64,000 nt of DNA from an uncultured Pelagibacteraceae bacterium (GTDB lineage Bacteria; Pseudomonadota; Alphaproteobacteria; Pelagibacterales; Pelagibacteraceae): contig CACMSB010000001.1 in the NCBI GenBank assembly GCA_902616245.1, positions 372,001 through 436,000 of the forward strand. The letters are read 5' to 3'. The position numbers and the translations under genes are program-made. Position 1 is the stretch's first letter. Every line of letters begins with the position of its first letter. Shown here in pieces: positions 34,310-44,731 of this stretch. The notes beneath the pieces are model-generated. The model saw nothing but the letters and a program-made list of their open reading frames with translations. It made no database searches and was not told the origin of the DNA.

Positions 34310-35723
34310 ATGTCAAATTTCTTCAAAGAAACAGATATAGATACATCACAAGCTGAAGCAATTGTTACCGAAACCTTAAAAAATTGTGATGACGGAGAAT
34401 TATATTTAGAAAATCATAAATCAGAATCCATCGTTTTAGATGATAATAAAATAAAGAGCTCAACTTATAACTCAGATCAAGGATATGGTTTTAGAGCTGT
34501 GACAGGAGAGGTTGTTGCTTACTCTCATTCTAATGATATTTCAAAAGAGTCACTAAGAAAATCAAGCGATAATTTAAAAGATACGTTAAAGTCTAAAAAA
34601 AGGAACCTATAATCATGAAATTCCTAAAACTAACAACAAATATTACGAAAACATCAATCCTATTGAAAGCAAGACTTTCGACTCAAAAATAGATTTGCTG
34701 AACAGTGTTAATAATTATTTAAGGTCAAAAGGCTCAATTGTAAATCAAGTAACTGCAAATTTTCTAGGTGAATATAAATCAATAGAAATTATTCGTTCTG
34801 ATAATCAAGTTTTGAAAGATGATAGGCCATTAGTCAGATTTAACGTTTCCGTCGTTTTAGAAAAAGACGGAAAAAAAGAAACAGGTGTTTATGGAGTTGG
34901 AGGAAGACAAAGCTATGATGACTATCTAAAAGATGGAAGCTGGAAAGATGTATGTGATGAAGCTTTTAGAATCGCAAATGTGAATTTAGAAAGCAAACCA
35001 GCACCAGCAGGAGAAATGAAAGTTGTTTTAGGTCCTGGATGGCCTGCAATTTTAATTCACGAAGCGATCGGACATGGTCTTGAGGGAGATTTTAATAGAA
35101 AAAAAACTTCAGCTTTTCATAATTTAATGGGGCAGCAAGTAGCTAGCGAAGGAGTTACGATTGTAGATGACGGCACCTTACATCAAAGAAGAGGAAGTTT
35201 AACGATAGATGATGAAGGAACGCCTACTGAAAATACAGTTTTAATAGAAAATGGAATTTTAAAAAACTATATGCAAGACCGTTTAAACGCTCGTTTGATG
35301 GGAACTAAGTCAACAGGTAGCGGAAGAAGAGAAAGTTATAAACATGTGGTTTTACCAAGAATGAGAAATACAATGATGTTGTCAGGTAAATATTCGCAAG
35401 ATGAAATGATAAGTTCAGTTGACAAAGGTATTTTTGCTGTAAGTTTTGGAGGAGGGCAAGTTGACATAACTTCAGGAAAATTTGTATTTAACTGCACAGA
35501 AGCATACGAAATCAATAATGGTAAAATTGGATCACCAATCAAAGGTGCTACATTAATTGGAGATGGACCGTCAATTTTAAAAGAAGTTTCATTAGTCGGT
35601 AATGATATGAAATTAGATCCAGGTATAGGGACATGCGGGAAAGCTGGACAAGGTGTTCCAGTAGGAGTAGCTCAGCCATCAATTCTAATAAATAAGATGA
35701 CCGTTGGTGGAACAAAACTTTAA
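34310..35723 (+). pseudogene. tldD: Metalloprotease TldD, interrupted by an apparent frameshift
   Basis: TldD pairs with TldE to form a zinc protease that trims modified or unfolded peptides. The sequence starts in one frame at ATG 34310 (DTSQAEAIVTETLKNCDDGELYLE, typical N-terminus) and stops at TAA 34610-34612. The rest continues in the +1 frame, joining through SLKKGTYNHEIP to the frame that ends at 35723. That part contains the HExxxH motif in ILIHEAIGHGLEGDF. Removing one A from the A7 run at 34595-34601 restores a single protein of about 470 residues, the normal length. It may be a sequencing indel, a true mutation or a site of transcriptional slippage. Without repair, only an inactive 100-residue piece and a 342-residue piece (possible start 34695) remain. 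Confidence 0.88.
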
Positions 35724-35728
35724 TCTAA

Positions 35729-37045
35729 ATGATAAGGGATCAGAAATTTTTAAAAGATATAGCGTCTTATTGTATTGAAAACTCTAAAAAATTAGGAGCC
35801 ACAGATGTTGGTGTAAAAGTAATTCACTCTGTCTCAGAAAATGTTAGTTTTAGAAACAAAAAATTAGACGAGTCAAATAGAGCAGATAGTTTTGCTGTTA
35901 ATTTAACTACTTATATAGAGAAAAAAAAATCAAGCATTAATTCATCAGATTTATCTAAATCAAACTTAGAAAAATTAATAGAACGTTGTATTGATGCTAC
36001 AAAAATCACTCCATCAGATGAAAATAATTCGTTACCAGATAAAGATTTAATGTCTAAAGAGATAGGAGACCTTAATCTCTATGATGAAACACATTATCCA
36101 AATGATAAAAAGATTGAATTTTTAAAAAAAGTTGAAGAGACAGCATCAACGGACGAAAAAATAGTTAATACTGAGGCTGGTTTTACTGAAAATAAAAATA
36201 ATTTTATACTCGCAAACAGTAATGGTTTTTTAAGTGGATACAAAACCTCAAATTTTTCATCTTCATGTGTAGCTGTATCAAAAATTAATAGTGCAATGGA
36301 AAGAGATTATGAGTTTGGTAGCACAAGATTTTTGCAAGATATGATGAAACCAGAAGAAATTGGAAAAATAGCTGCTGATAAAGCAATAAAAAAGTTAGGC
36401 CCAAAAAAAATCAAGAGTGAAAAAATTGGGGTTATATTCGATAAAAGAATTTCCAAAGGAATATTAAACACACTAGCAAGTGCAATAAGTGCGAGTGCTA
36501 TTGCAAGAGGAACTTCTTTTTTAAAAGATCAAATCAATTCTGAAGTTTTTCCAAATTCAATTAATATCATCGATGATCCAAAAATTGAAAAAGGATTAGG
36601 CTCCCAAAATTTTGATAGCGAAGGCGTCGAAACTAATTCTTTGAAACTAGTTGAGAATGGTATTTTAAAAAATTATTTAATTGATACTTATTACGGTAAA
36701 AAGTTAAATTTAAAATCTAATGGAAGATCTGGAGGAACAACAAATTTATACTTTGAAAATGGTGATTTAAGTTTCAAGGATTTACTAAATTTAGAAAAAA
36801 AGTTTCTATACATAACAGAGACTATAGGCCATGGAGGCAATATCATTACTGGAGATTACTCAGTTGGAGCTTCAGGATTTATGGTTGAGGATGGAGAATT
36901 AACTTACCCGGTAAGTGAAATAACTATAGCTGGAAATTTTAAGGAAATGTTTAAAAATATTACTTTAGCAAATGATTTAGAGATGAAGTACTCAACAAAT
37001 GCACCTACTTTGTTAATTAACCAAATGACAGTAGCGGGAAAATAA
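35729..37045 (+). CDS. tldE: Metalloprotease subunit TldE/PmbA
   Basis: Protein of 438 residues of the PmbA/TldE family, the non-catalytic partner of TldD in a heterodimeric peptidase. The N-terminal domain includes GATDVGVKVIHSVSENVSFRNKKLDE. The C-terminal half has VIFDKRISKGILNTLASAISASAIARGTSFL and NIIDDPKIEKGLGSQNFDSEGVE. The ending GDYSVGASGFMVEDGELTYPVSEITIAGNFKEMF is diagnostic. The HExxxH motif is absent, as expected. It follows tldD by five bases. An intact tldE next to a broken tldD makes a sequencing indel or slippage more plausible than gene decay. Confidence 0.93.
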   Translation: MIRDQKFLKDIASYCIENSKKLGATDVGVKVIHSVSENVSFRNKKLDESNRADSFAVNLTTYIEKKKSSINSSDLSKSNLEKLIERCIDATKITPSDENNSLPDKDLMSKEIGDLNLYDETHYPNDKKIEFLKKVEETASTDEKIVNTEAGFTENKNNFILANSNGFLSGYKTSNFSSSCVAVSKINSAMERDYEFGSTRFLQDMMKPEEIGKIAADKAIKKLGPKKIKSEKIGVIFDKRISKGILNTLASAISASAIARGTSFLKDQINSEVFPNSINIIDDPKIEKGLGSQNFDSEGVETNSLKLVENGILKNYLIDTYYGKKLNLKSNGRSGGTTNLYFENGDLSFKDLLNLEKKFLYITETIGHGGNIITGDYSVGASGFMVEDGELTYPVSEITIAGNFKEMFKNITLANDLEMKYSTNAPTLLINQMTVAGK

Positions 37046-37723
37046 TTATTGAATTTTTTTTAGTCTATATTCCCATAGACCCATTCTCTTGTAAGCTACT
37101 TTTATAATCAATGCTGTTTTCTTATCATACCATATTTCAAAATTTAATTTTTTATCATCAGGTAGATTTGGGTCAGTAGAAAATAGTCTAAAATGTTCAA
37201 CATTATATTCTTTATTATAAAGTTTTATTTTTTTTTTCCCCAAAAATTCTATGTTTTGTTTTTTTACACTTCCAGATAATGGACTTATTTGTGTTTCGGT
37301 TTGCAAAATTCTATGATTCCACCAATGACCAATTATATTTTCTTTATCCGCCTCACCCTTATATGAAGATCCATTAATTATAAACTTCTCTTTTTTTTCA
37401 TCAAAAATTAAATTTACATATTTTCTCTTATTGTTTTGAAATGTTTCTGAGTTAAATGAAATTAACTTATCTCCAATATATTCCTCAGTTCCTCTACTAT
37501 TTATAGAGAATACTGTAACACCCAATAATTTAATTTCAAAATTAGTTGTATTTTTTACAATAAATTTATTTTCTTCTTTTTTAAATGTAAAAATGCTTTC
37601 TCCAATTTTTTCATCATCTTTAAAAATTTCCATTTCTATGTTTGAATAATTTTTATAATGATCAGTATGTGCCTGCAAAAAGAGAGAAGATAAAACCAAT
37701 AAAATTAGTAAGAATTTTCTCAT
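37046..37723 (-). CDS. Exported DUF6134-like protein
   Basis: Protein of 225 residues with a signal peptide (RKFLLILLVLSSLFLQAHT). The mature part is predicted to be mostly beta strands (IEMEIFKDDEKIGESIFTFKKEENKFIVKNTTNFEIKLLGVTVFSINS, a lipocalin-like alternation). GHWWNHRILQTETQISPLSG and LNFEIWYDKKTALIIKVAYKRMGLWEYRL follow. This pattern is what I associate with DUF6134, but the match is from memory. Function unknown. It may bind a hydrophobic ligand in the periplasm. Its stop codon abuts that of the convergent tldE without a gap. Confidence 0.68.
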   Translation of the reverse strand: MRKFLLILLVLSSLFLQAHTDHYKNYSNIEMEIFKDDEKIGESIFTFKKEENKFIVKNTTNFEIKLLGVTVFSINSRGTEEYIGDKLISFNSETFQNNKRKYVNLIFDEKKEKFIINGSSYKGEADKENIIGHWWNHRILQTETQISPLSGSVKKQNIEFLGKKKIKLYNKEYNVEHFRLFSTDPNLPDDKKLNFEIWYDKKTALIIKVAYKRMGLWEYRLKKIQ

Positions 37724-37802
37724 TATTTCATATTATTTTAATTAACTTGTTAGAACTTTATATAGAATTTTTATGTTTAAAAGATAAATAGTCTAAATAA
37801 TT

Positions 37803-38450
37803 ATGTTTTTAACCATTAAAAATATTCCCTCAAAATCCTGGAGCTCAGAAAAACCTTTAAATTTAAAACCTAAATTTACAACTTTTTTACTTTTATGTGT
37901 TGGCTTATCTTTATTTGGGTTGGGGGAGGGTCTTTTATTAGTTTCTACTACCGGTAATTCTCCATGGTCTGTTCTTGCAGAGGGTTTATCAAACATGTTA
38001 AATATTTCGATCGGTTTATCTACATTCATAATAAGCATTGTTGTTTTAGGGTTTTGGTTTCCACTTAAACAAAAACCAGGAATTGGTACAATTCTAAATA
38101 TTTTAATAATAGCAGCGATAATTGATTTGACACTTTTTCTTTTTGATCCACCTTTGACTACTTTTTCAAAATATATTCTTGCTGTATTTTCTGTATTGCT
38201 TGTTGGTCTAGGAAGTGGAATATACTTAATTGCAAATTTAGGTCCTGGTCCAAGAGATGGATTGATGACAGGTCTAACAAGAAAAACTCAACTTCCTATT
38301 GCTTTAATTCGAGCTACTTTAGAAATTTCAGTTGTTATATCTGGTTGGTATTTAGGAGGAACTGTTGGTTTGGGCACTATAATATTTGCATTTGGGATAG
38401 GCCCTGCTGTTGCTTTAGGAATTTATATTGTGGATAAAGTTACGAAGTAA
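37803..38450 (+). CDS. YczE/YitT-like integral membrane protein
   Basis: Membrane protein of 215 residues with five to six hydrophobic segments. FLLLCVGLSLFGLGEGLLLVSTTGNSPWSVLAEGL and GSGIYLIANLGPGPRDGLMTGLTRKT are two copies of the same motif (Gly-x-x-Pro-x-x-x-x-x-x-Gly), which is characteristic of YczE-family proteins. The cytoplasmic activity or substrate is unknown. It is followed after 60 bases by another small membrane protein on the same strand. Confidence 0.82.
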   Translation: MFLTIKNIPSKSWSSEKPLNLKPKFTTFLLLCVGLSLFGLGEGLLLVSTTGNSPWSVLAEGLSNMLNISIGLSTFIISIVVLGFWFPLKQKPGIGTILNILIIAAIIDLTLFLFDPPLTTFSKYILAVFSVLLVGLGSGIYLIANLGPGPRDGLMTGLTRKTQLPIALIRATLEISVVISGWYLGGTVGLGTIIFAFGIGPAVALGIYIVDKVTK

Positions 38451-38510
38451 ATGTTTTTAGTGGACAATTAGTCGATTGTTAATACTGAATAAAAATTGTA
38501 AATATAAATC

Positions 38511-38966
38511 ATGTCTATAAAAAATTGGATGAAAGAATCAGCAAATATACTATTTGACGATAGTAAAAATGATTTAAGAGCTCTTCCCAAAACTGTGAGA
38601 CTACAAATATTATTAGTTTTGAGTTTTATATGGACAACAGTATTTAGTTTATATGTATTTTCATATGCCACTTTCGCATTTGGCTGGGCGGGGACCTATG
38701 TTGCGCATATAGGATTAATATTTGCTGTTTATTATACGTTTAAACAATTTCATAGAGCTGAAGCAAAAGCTGTTAGTGTTTTTAAGACAAAAAATTTTGA
38801 TCCATTTAAAATAATGACAATTGTTTTTGTCATAGTTTTTATTTTTGTTTTCTCTAAAGGAATTGAAGTATTGACAAGAACAAACTCTTACTCAATTCCA
38901 TATGATGGACCTAGTAAATCAGCATTTGAAAAGTGGCTGCCTTTTACTAAAAATAAATCTGATTAA
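38511..38966 (+). CDS. Membrane protein of unknown function
   Basis: Protein of 151 residues with an amphipathic N-terminus (KNWMKESANILFDDSKNDLRALPKTVRLQ). Three hydrophobic helices follow at about 34-54, 60-80 and 101-121. The C-terminus is polar (IPYDGPSKSAFEKWLPFTKNK). I do not recognise a family. No catalytic motif is seen. It converges on typA with seven bases between the stops. Confidence 0.65.
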   Translation: MSIKNWMKESANILFDDSKNDLRALPKTVRLQILLVLSFIWTTVFSLYVFSYATFAFGWAGTYVAHIGLIFAVYYTFKQFHRAEAKAVSVFKTKNFDPFKIMTIVFVIVFIFVFSKGIEVLTRTNSYSIPYDGPSKSAFEKWLPFTKNKSD

Positions 38967-38973
38967 TAATTTT

Positions 38974-40800
38974 TTAAGAAGCTTCTGACAATTTAGAGAG
39001 CTTTTTTCTCTCATGAGGATCAAGCACAGCCTTCCTTAATCTGCATGAATTTGGAGTAATTTCTAGTGCTTCATCAGAATTTAACATACTCAGTTGTTCG
39101 GCAATAGACATCTTTCTTACGGGAGTTAAAACAACATTTTCATCTGTTCCTTGTGTCCTCATATTTGTAAGTTTTTTACCTTTCATGACATTTATAATCA
39201 TATCACCAGGCTTAGGTGACAATCCTACAATCATACCCGAATAAACTGGATCGTTATGAGTAACAAACATTTCTCCTCTTGCCTGTAGATTATAAATTGC
39301 AAATGCTACTGCTTTTCCTTGTTCCATAGAAATTAATGCACCATTTCTTCTGCCTTCCATATCTCCCTCAAATTTTCCATAAGAATGGAATATTCTGTTT
39401 ATTACTCCTGTTCCTTTAGTTAGAGTAAGAAATCTACTGGTGTATCCCATTAAACCTCTAGTTGGTGCATGAAAGATTAATCGTTTTTTATTTTTTCCAG
39501 TATCTTTAAGATCTATTAATTTTCCTTTTCTTTTATTCATGGAGTCTATAACTTTAGAAGAGAATTCTTCGTCAAGATCCATAGTAATTTCTTCAATGGG
39601 TTCTAATTTTTCACCATTTTCATTTTTTTGAAATAAAACTCTAGGAGGACTTACCGTCATTTCAAATCCTTCACGTCTCATTTGTGTTAATAATATTTCC
39701 AACATCAATTCACCTCTTCCACTTATTTCAAATGAATCTTTGTTTTCATTTTCTGAAAATGAAATCCCGACATTATTTTGAGCCTCTTGAACTAATCTCT
39801 CTCTAATTTGAGTACTTGTAAGTTTTTTACCCTCAGTTCCAGCTAATGGAGAACTATTTACTGTAATCTTAATAGACATCGTTGGAGGATCAATCGGGGT
39901 TGCTTGGATTGGTGTATCTACCTCAGTATCACATATGGTATCAGCAACATTTGCTTTTTCTAATCCAGCGATAACTACAATATCTCCTGCTTCACCAACT
40001 TCTATTGGTACTTTTTTAGTCCCCTCGTATCTAAATATTTTAGTCAACCTTCCCTCGTCAACTTTTTCTCCATCAAGATTAATTGCCTTGATTTGCTGAT
40101 TTGCTTTTGCAGTTCCTTGGGAGATTCTACCAACTAAACTTCTACCCAAAAAACTGTCTGCATATAAAAGAGTCGAAAGCATTGCAAAAGGCTTGGTCTT
40201 GTCAAATTCTGCTGGCTTAACATGATTTATTACTAAATCTAATAATGGATTTAAATTCTCTCTTAGGCCATCTATTTCTTTAGATGCCCAGCCAGATCTT
40301 CCACTTGCATAAATAACTGGAAAATCTAATTGTTCTTCATTTGCATCTAAGCTGACAAATAAGTCAAAAGTTTCATTTAAAACTTCATCGGCTCTTTGGT
40401 CGGTCTTGTCTAATTTATTTATAACTACTATTGGTTTAAGGCCTTGTTTAAGTGCTTTTGCTAATACAAATTTAGTTTGAGGCATTACCCCTTCAGCTGA
40501 ATCTATTAACAATAATGCACCATCAGCCATACTAAGAACTCTTTCAACTTCTGCAGCAAAATCTCTATGTCCAGGTGTATCAATAATATTAATTCTAGAA
40601 CCTTTCCAATTAATGGAAGCTGGTTTGGCAAGAATTGTAATACCTCTTTCTTTTTCAAGTTCTCCGGAGTCCATTAGTCTTTCATCAACAACTTCATTTT
40701 CTCTAAAAGAACCACTCTGTTTCATTAAGTTATCAATCAAAGTAGTCTTGCCATGGTCAACGTGAGCAATTATGGTGATGTTACGTATTGATGATGTCAT
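38974..40800 (-). CDS. typA: Ribosome-associated GTPase TypA/BipA
   Basis: Translational GTPase of 608 residues that helps 50S assembly and stress adaptation. G1 is AHVDHGKTTLIDNLM, G3 is IDTPGHRDF and G4 is VINKLDKTDQR. ERGITILAKPAS is the switch I region. Domain V and the BipA-specific C-terminal domain are visible (HSYGKFEGDMEGRRNGALISMEQGKAVAFAIYNLQARGEMFV). MTNMRTQGTDENVVLTPVRKMSIAEQLSML-like sequence near the end distinguishes it from EF-G and LepA. It is downstream of groEL, separated by a strong terminator, so it probably has its own promoter. Confidence 0.96.
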   Translation of the reverse strand: MTSSIRNITIIAHVDHGKTTLIDNLMKQSGSFRENEVVDERLMDSGELEKERGITILAKPASINWKGSRINIIDTPGHRDFAAEVERVLSMADGALLLIDSAEGVMPQTKFVLAKALKQGLKPIVVINKLDKTDQRADEVLNETFDLFVSLDANEEQLDFPVIYASGRSGWASKEIDGLRENLNPLLDLVINHVKPAEFDKTKPFAMLSTLLYADSFLGRSLVGRISQGTAKANQQIKAINLDGEKVDEGRLTKIFRYEGTKKVPIEVGEAGDIVVIAGLEKANVADTICDTEVDTPIQATPIDPPTMSIKITVNSSPLAGTEGKKLTSTQIRERLVQEAQNNVGISFSENENKDSFEISGRGELMLEILLTQMRREGFEMTVSPPRVLFQKNENGEKLEPIEEITMDLDEEFSSKVIDSMNKRKGKLIDLKDTGKNKKRLIFHAPTRGLMGYTSRFLTLTKGTGVINRIFHSYGKFEGDMEGRRNGALISMEQGKAVAFAIYNLQARGEMFVTHNDPVYSGMIVGLSPKPGDMIINVMKGKKLTNMRTQGTDENVVLTPVRKMSIAEQLSMLNSDEALEITPNSCRLRKAVLDPHERKKLSKLSEAS

Positions 40801-40844
40801 TTGCGCGTTCTTATATATTCAAAATATTTTTTTTCAATTCAAAA

Positions 40845-40872
40845 AAAAAGGGCAGTAAAAACTGCCCTTTTT
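40845..40872 (-). terminator. Intrinsic terminator after groEL
   Basis: Perfect 12-base inverted repeat AAAAAGGGCAGT (40845-40856) and ACTGCCCTTTTT (40861-40872) with loop AAAA. On the minus strand the stem is followed by a long T run, the classic form, ending the groES-groEL transcript 27 bases past the groEL stop. Confidence 0.92.
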
Positions 40873-40898
40873 GAATTTTTCCTTGAGTAAAATTGGGA

Positions 40899-42566
<1,668 letters not shown>

Positions 42567-42573
42567 TTATTAT

Positions 42574-42867
42574 TTATTTACCTGTTGCAATACCCATAAT
42601 GTCAGACTCTTTCATTATGCTGTACTCTTTACCATCAATTTTAACTTCTGTTCCTGACCATTTACCGAATAAAACTTTATCACCTACTTTAACGTCCATA
42701 GGTATTAATTTTCCATCTTCAGTTTTTGCACCTCCGCCGACAGCAACAACTTTACCTTCTTGAGGTTTTTCTTGAGCTGTATCTGGAATAATTATGCCAC
42801 CAGCAGTTTTTTCGCTGCTATCTAAAACTTCTATTAAAACACGGTCATGTAACGGTTTAAACTTCAT
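42574..42867 (-). CDS. groES: Co-chaperonin GroES
   Basis: Cap subunit of GroEL, 97 residues. [45 protein letters not shown] includes the mobile loop (about 17-33) with the Ile-Ile-Ile that contacts Gro[38 protein letters not shown] completes the beta-barrel. A strong ribosome site (AAGGAGAA) precedes the ATG. Upstream there is a heat-shock-type promoter, with no CIRCE element. Confidence 0.98.
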   Translation of the reverse strand: MKFKPLHDRVLIEVLDSSEKTAGGIIIPDTAQEKPQEGKVVAVGGGAKTEDGKLIPMDVKVGDKVLFGKWSGTEVKIDGKEYSIMKESDIMGIATGK

Positions 42868-42893
42868 ACGAATTCTCCTTTAAATTAGCAGTC

Positions 42894-42922
42894 ATATAGA
42901 GACATATTTAATAATTTTCAAG
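42894..42922 (-). promoter_or_regulatory. Candidate heat-shock sigma (RpoH-type) promoter of groESL
   Basis: Minus strand reads CTTGAA (42922-42917), 17 bases, CTATAT (42899-42894), with the predicted start about 20 bases before the groES ATG. Element and spacing match those before hsp20. The -35 lies in a perfect 14-base palindrome TTCAAGATCTTGAA (42917-42930). Confidence 0.62.
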
Positions 42923-42989
42923 ATCTTGAATAAAAATTATGGTCTAAAAAACTCAAGAATTAAGCTTATTTTTAAGCTATACCTCAAGT

Positions 42990-43805
42990 ATGCCCCAAAA
43001 CTTAGACAAAGATGGATTAAGATCTAAAATAAACAGTTACGAATTATTTTTTATCGACATATGGGGAGTCATCCACAATGGCTTACAAATTTTTGAGGAT
43101 TCTATTGAAGTTTTAGAAAATTTAAAAAGAAATAATAAAGAATTTGTATTACTTACGAATGCACCGAGACCAAATTCTACAGTTATTGATTTTTTGAAAA
43201 AAATGGGGCTCAAAAAATTTTATGAAGATGTATACACCTCAGGAGAAGCTTCATTAAAATATTTAATGGAAAATTTTCTAAATGCAAAGTTTTATCATAT
43301 TGGACCACCAAGAGATTTTGACTTATTTAAAAGATTTGAACAAAATAAAGTTAGTAATATTAATCAAGCTGATTATTTTATTTGTACAGGGTTATTTGAA
43401 GATCATGAGACAAAACTTGAATATTATGAAGATTTACTTGAGAAATTTTCAAATAAAAAATTTGTTTGTACAAATCCAGACCTAATTGTTGATAGAGGTG
43501 ATGTTAGAGAGTTTTGCGCTGGATCAGTTGCAAAAATATTTGAGAAAATTGGTGGAAAAGTAATTTACTTTGGTAAACCTTATCCTCCAGTTTATAATTT
43601 ATCTGCTAACATAAATGGTAAAAATGTTTTATGTATCGGAGATAATATGAATACAGATATAAAAGGAGCTAATATTCAAAATTTTGACAATTTGTTAATA
43701 ACGAGTGGTATACATAAAAAAGAATTAAGTAGTCTTAATATTCATAAATTAGAAAAAAAATATGGAGTGAGTGTGAATTACACTCAAACAAGATTAAAAT
43801 GGTGA
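42990..43805 (+). CDS. HAD-IIA family phosphatase (TIGR01459-like)
   Basis: HAD phosphatase of 271 residues, subclass IIA (NagD/AraL type). Motif I is FFIDIWGVIHNGLQ, with the alphaproteobacterial Asp-Ile-Trp-Gly variant (nucleophile Asp then Trp in place of the second Asp). Motif II is FVLLTNAPRP, and motif IV is VLCIGDNMNTDIKGANIQ. VIYFGKPYPPVYNL is the usual Gly-Lys-Pro segment. It probably acts on a sugar or nucleotide monophosphate. The unusual motif I may change activity. Its end overlaps ribF by seven bases, so a phosphatase role in riboflavin/FMN metabolism is possible but unproven. Confidence 0.85.
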   Translation: MPQNLDKDGLRSKINSYELFFIDIWGVIHNGLQIFEDSIEVLENLKRNNKEFVLLTNAPRPNSTVIDFLKKMGLKKFYEDVYTSGEASLKYLMENFLNAKFYHIGPPRDFDLFKRFEQNKVSNINQADYFICTGLFEDHETKLEYYEDLLEKFSNKKFVCTNPDLIVDRGDVREFCAGSVAKIFEKIGGKVIYFGKPYPPVYNLSANINGKNVLCIGDNMNTDIKGANIQNFDNLLITSGIHKKELSSLNIHKLEKKYGVSVNYTQTRLKW

Positions 43806-44725
43806 ACAAAATTAAAATCTACAAAAATTTCAAGATTTTAAGAAAACATCAAAATGCAATGATATTAATTGGTAATTTTGATGGCTTACACTTAGGTCAT
43901 CAAAGATTATTCAAAGAAGCAAAAAAATATAAAAAAAAATATAATTCAAAAATTGGAGTAGTTACTTTTGATCCAATACCAAAAATGTATTTTGATAAAA
44001 GTATTACGAATTATCGACTTTCAAATCTTAATCAAAAGAGTAGATATTTTAGTGATTATAATGTCGATTTTTTAATAAATAAAAAATTTGATAAAAAATT
44101 CTCCAAAATATCTTGTCGTAATTTTATTAAAAATATTTTATGCGAAAGGTTAAGCGCAGATTATATTTTTGTTAGTAATAATTTTAGATTTGGAAATAAG
44201 AGAGAGGGGGACGTAAATTTATTAAAAAGATTTCAAAAAAAATATAATTACAAATTAATTAATCCAAAACCGTTATATAAAAAAAATAAAATTATTTCCT
44301 CAACATTAATTAGAAAATTAATTGAAAATGGTAATTTAAAAATTGCAAATCAACTTTTATCAAGAAATTGGTCAATAGAAGGCGTTGTAGAAAAGGGTAG
44401 AATGATGGGAAGAAAAATTGGCTTTCCTACATGCAACATAAATATAAAAAATTATGTAATACCAAAAGTAGGAGTTTATGCAGTTGATGTTTATATTGAA
44501 AAAAACAAAAAAAAGTTCAAAGGAATAGCAAATATTGGGTATAGGCCTACTTTTAATCAAAAAAAATTATTATTAGAGGTAAATTTATTTAAATTTTCTG
44601 GAAATCTTTATAATAAAAATCTAACTATTAATTTTACAAAATTTATTAGAGGAGAAACAAAATTTAAAAATATTGATGCTTTGAAAAAACAAATAAATAA
44701 AGATATCAAAGTTGCTAAAAGATAA
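43799..44725 (+). CDS. ribF: Bifunctional riboflavin kinase/FAD synthetase
   Basis: Makes FMN and FAD from riboflavin and ATP; 308 residues. The N-terminal nucleotidyltransferase domain has ILIGNFDGLHLGHQRLFKEA (His-x-Gly-His site), VVTFDPIPKMYF and FVSNNFRFGNKREGD. The C-terminal flavokinase domain has WSIEGVVEKGRMMGRKIGFPTCNI and GVYAVDVYI, then GIANIGYRPTFNQKKLLLEVNLF. The start ATG overlaps the phosphatase gene by seven bases. ileS follows six bases later, the common ribF-ileS-lspA arrangement. Confidence 0.95.
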   Translation: MVNKIKIYKNFKILRKHQNAMILIGNFDGLHLGHQRLFKEAKKYKKKYNSKIGVVTFDPIPKMYFDKSITNYRLSNLNQKSRYFSDYNVDFLINKKFDKKFSKISCRNFIKNILCERLSADYIFVSNNFRFGNKREGDVNLLKRFQKKYNYKLINPKPLYKKNKIISSTLIRKLIENGNLKIANQLLSRNWSIEGVVEKGRMMGRKIGFPTCNINIKNYVIPKVGVYAVDVYIEKNKKKFKGIANIGYRPTFNQKKLLLEVNLFKFSGNLYNKNLTINFTKFIRGETKFKNIDALKKQINKDIKVAKR

Positions 44726-44731
44726 TATTTC

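Noticed and set aside
42868..42989. CIRCE (HrcA) element upstream of groES
   Set aside because: No TTAGCACTC/GAGTGCTAA repeat is present; only a single GCTAA fragment.
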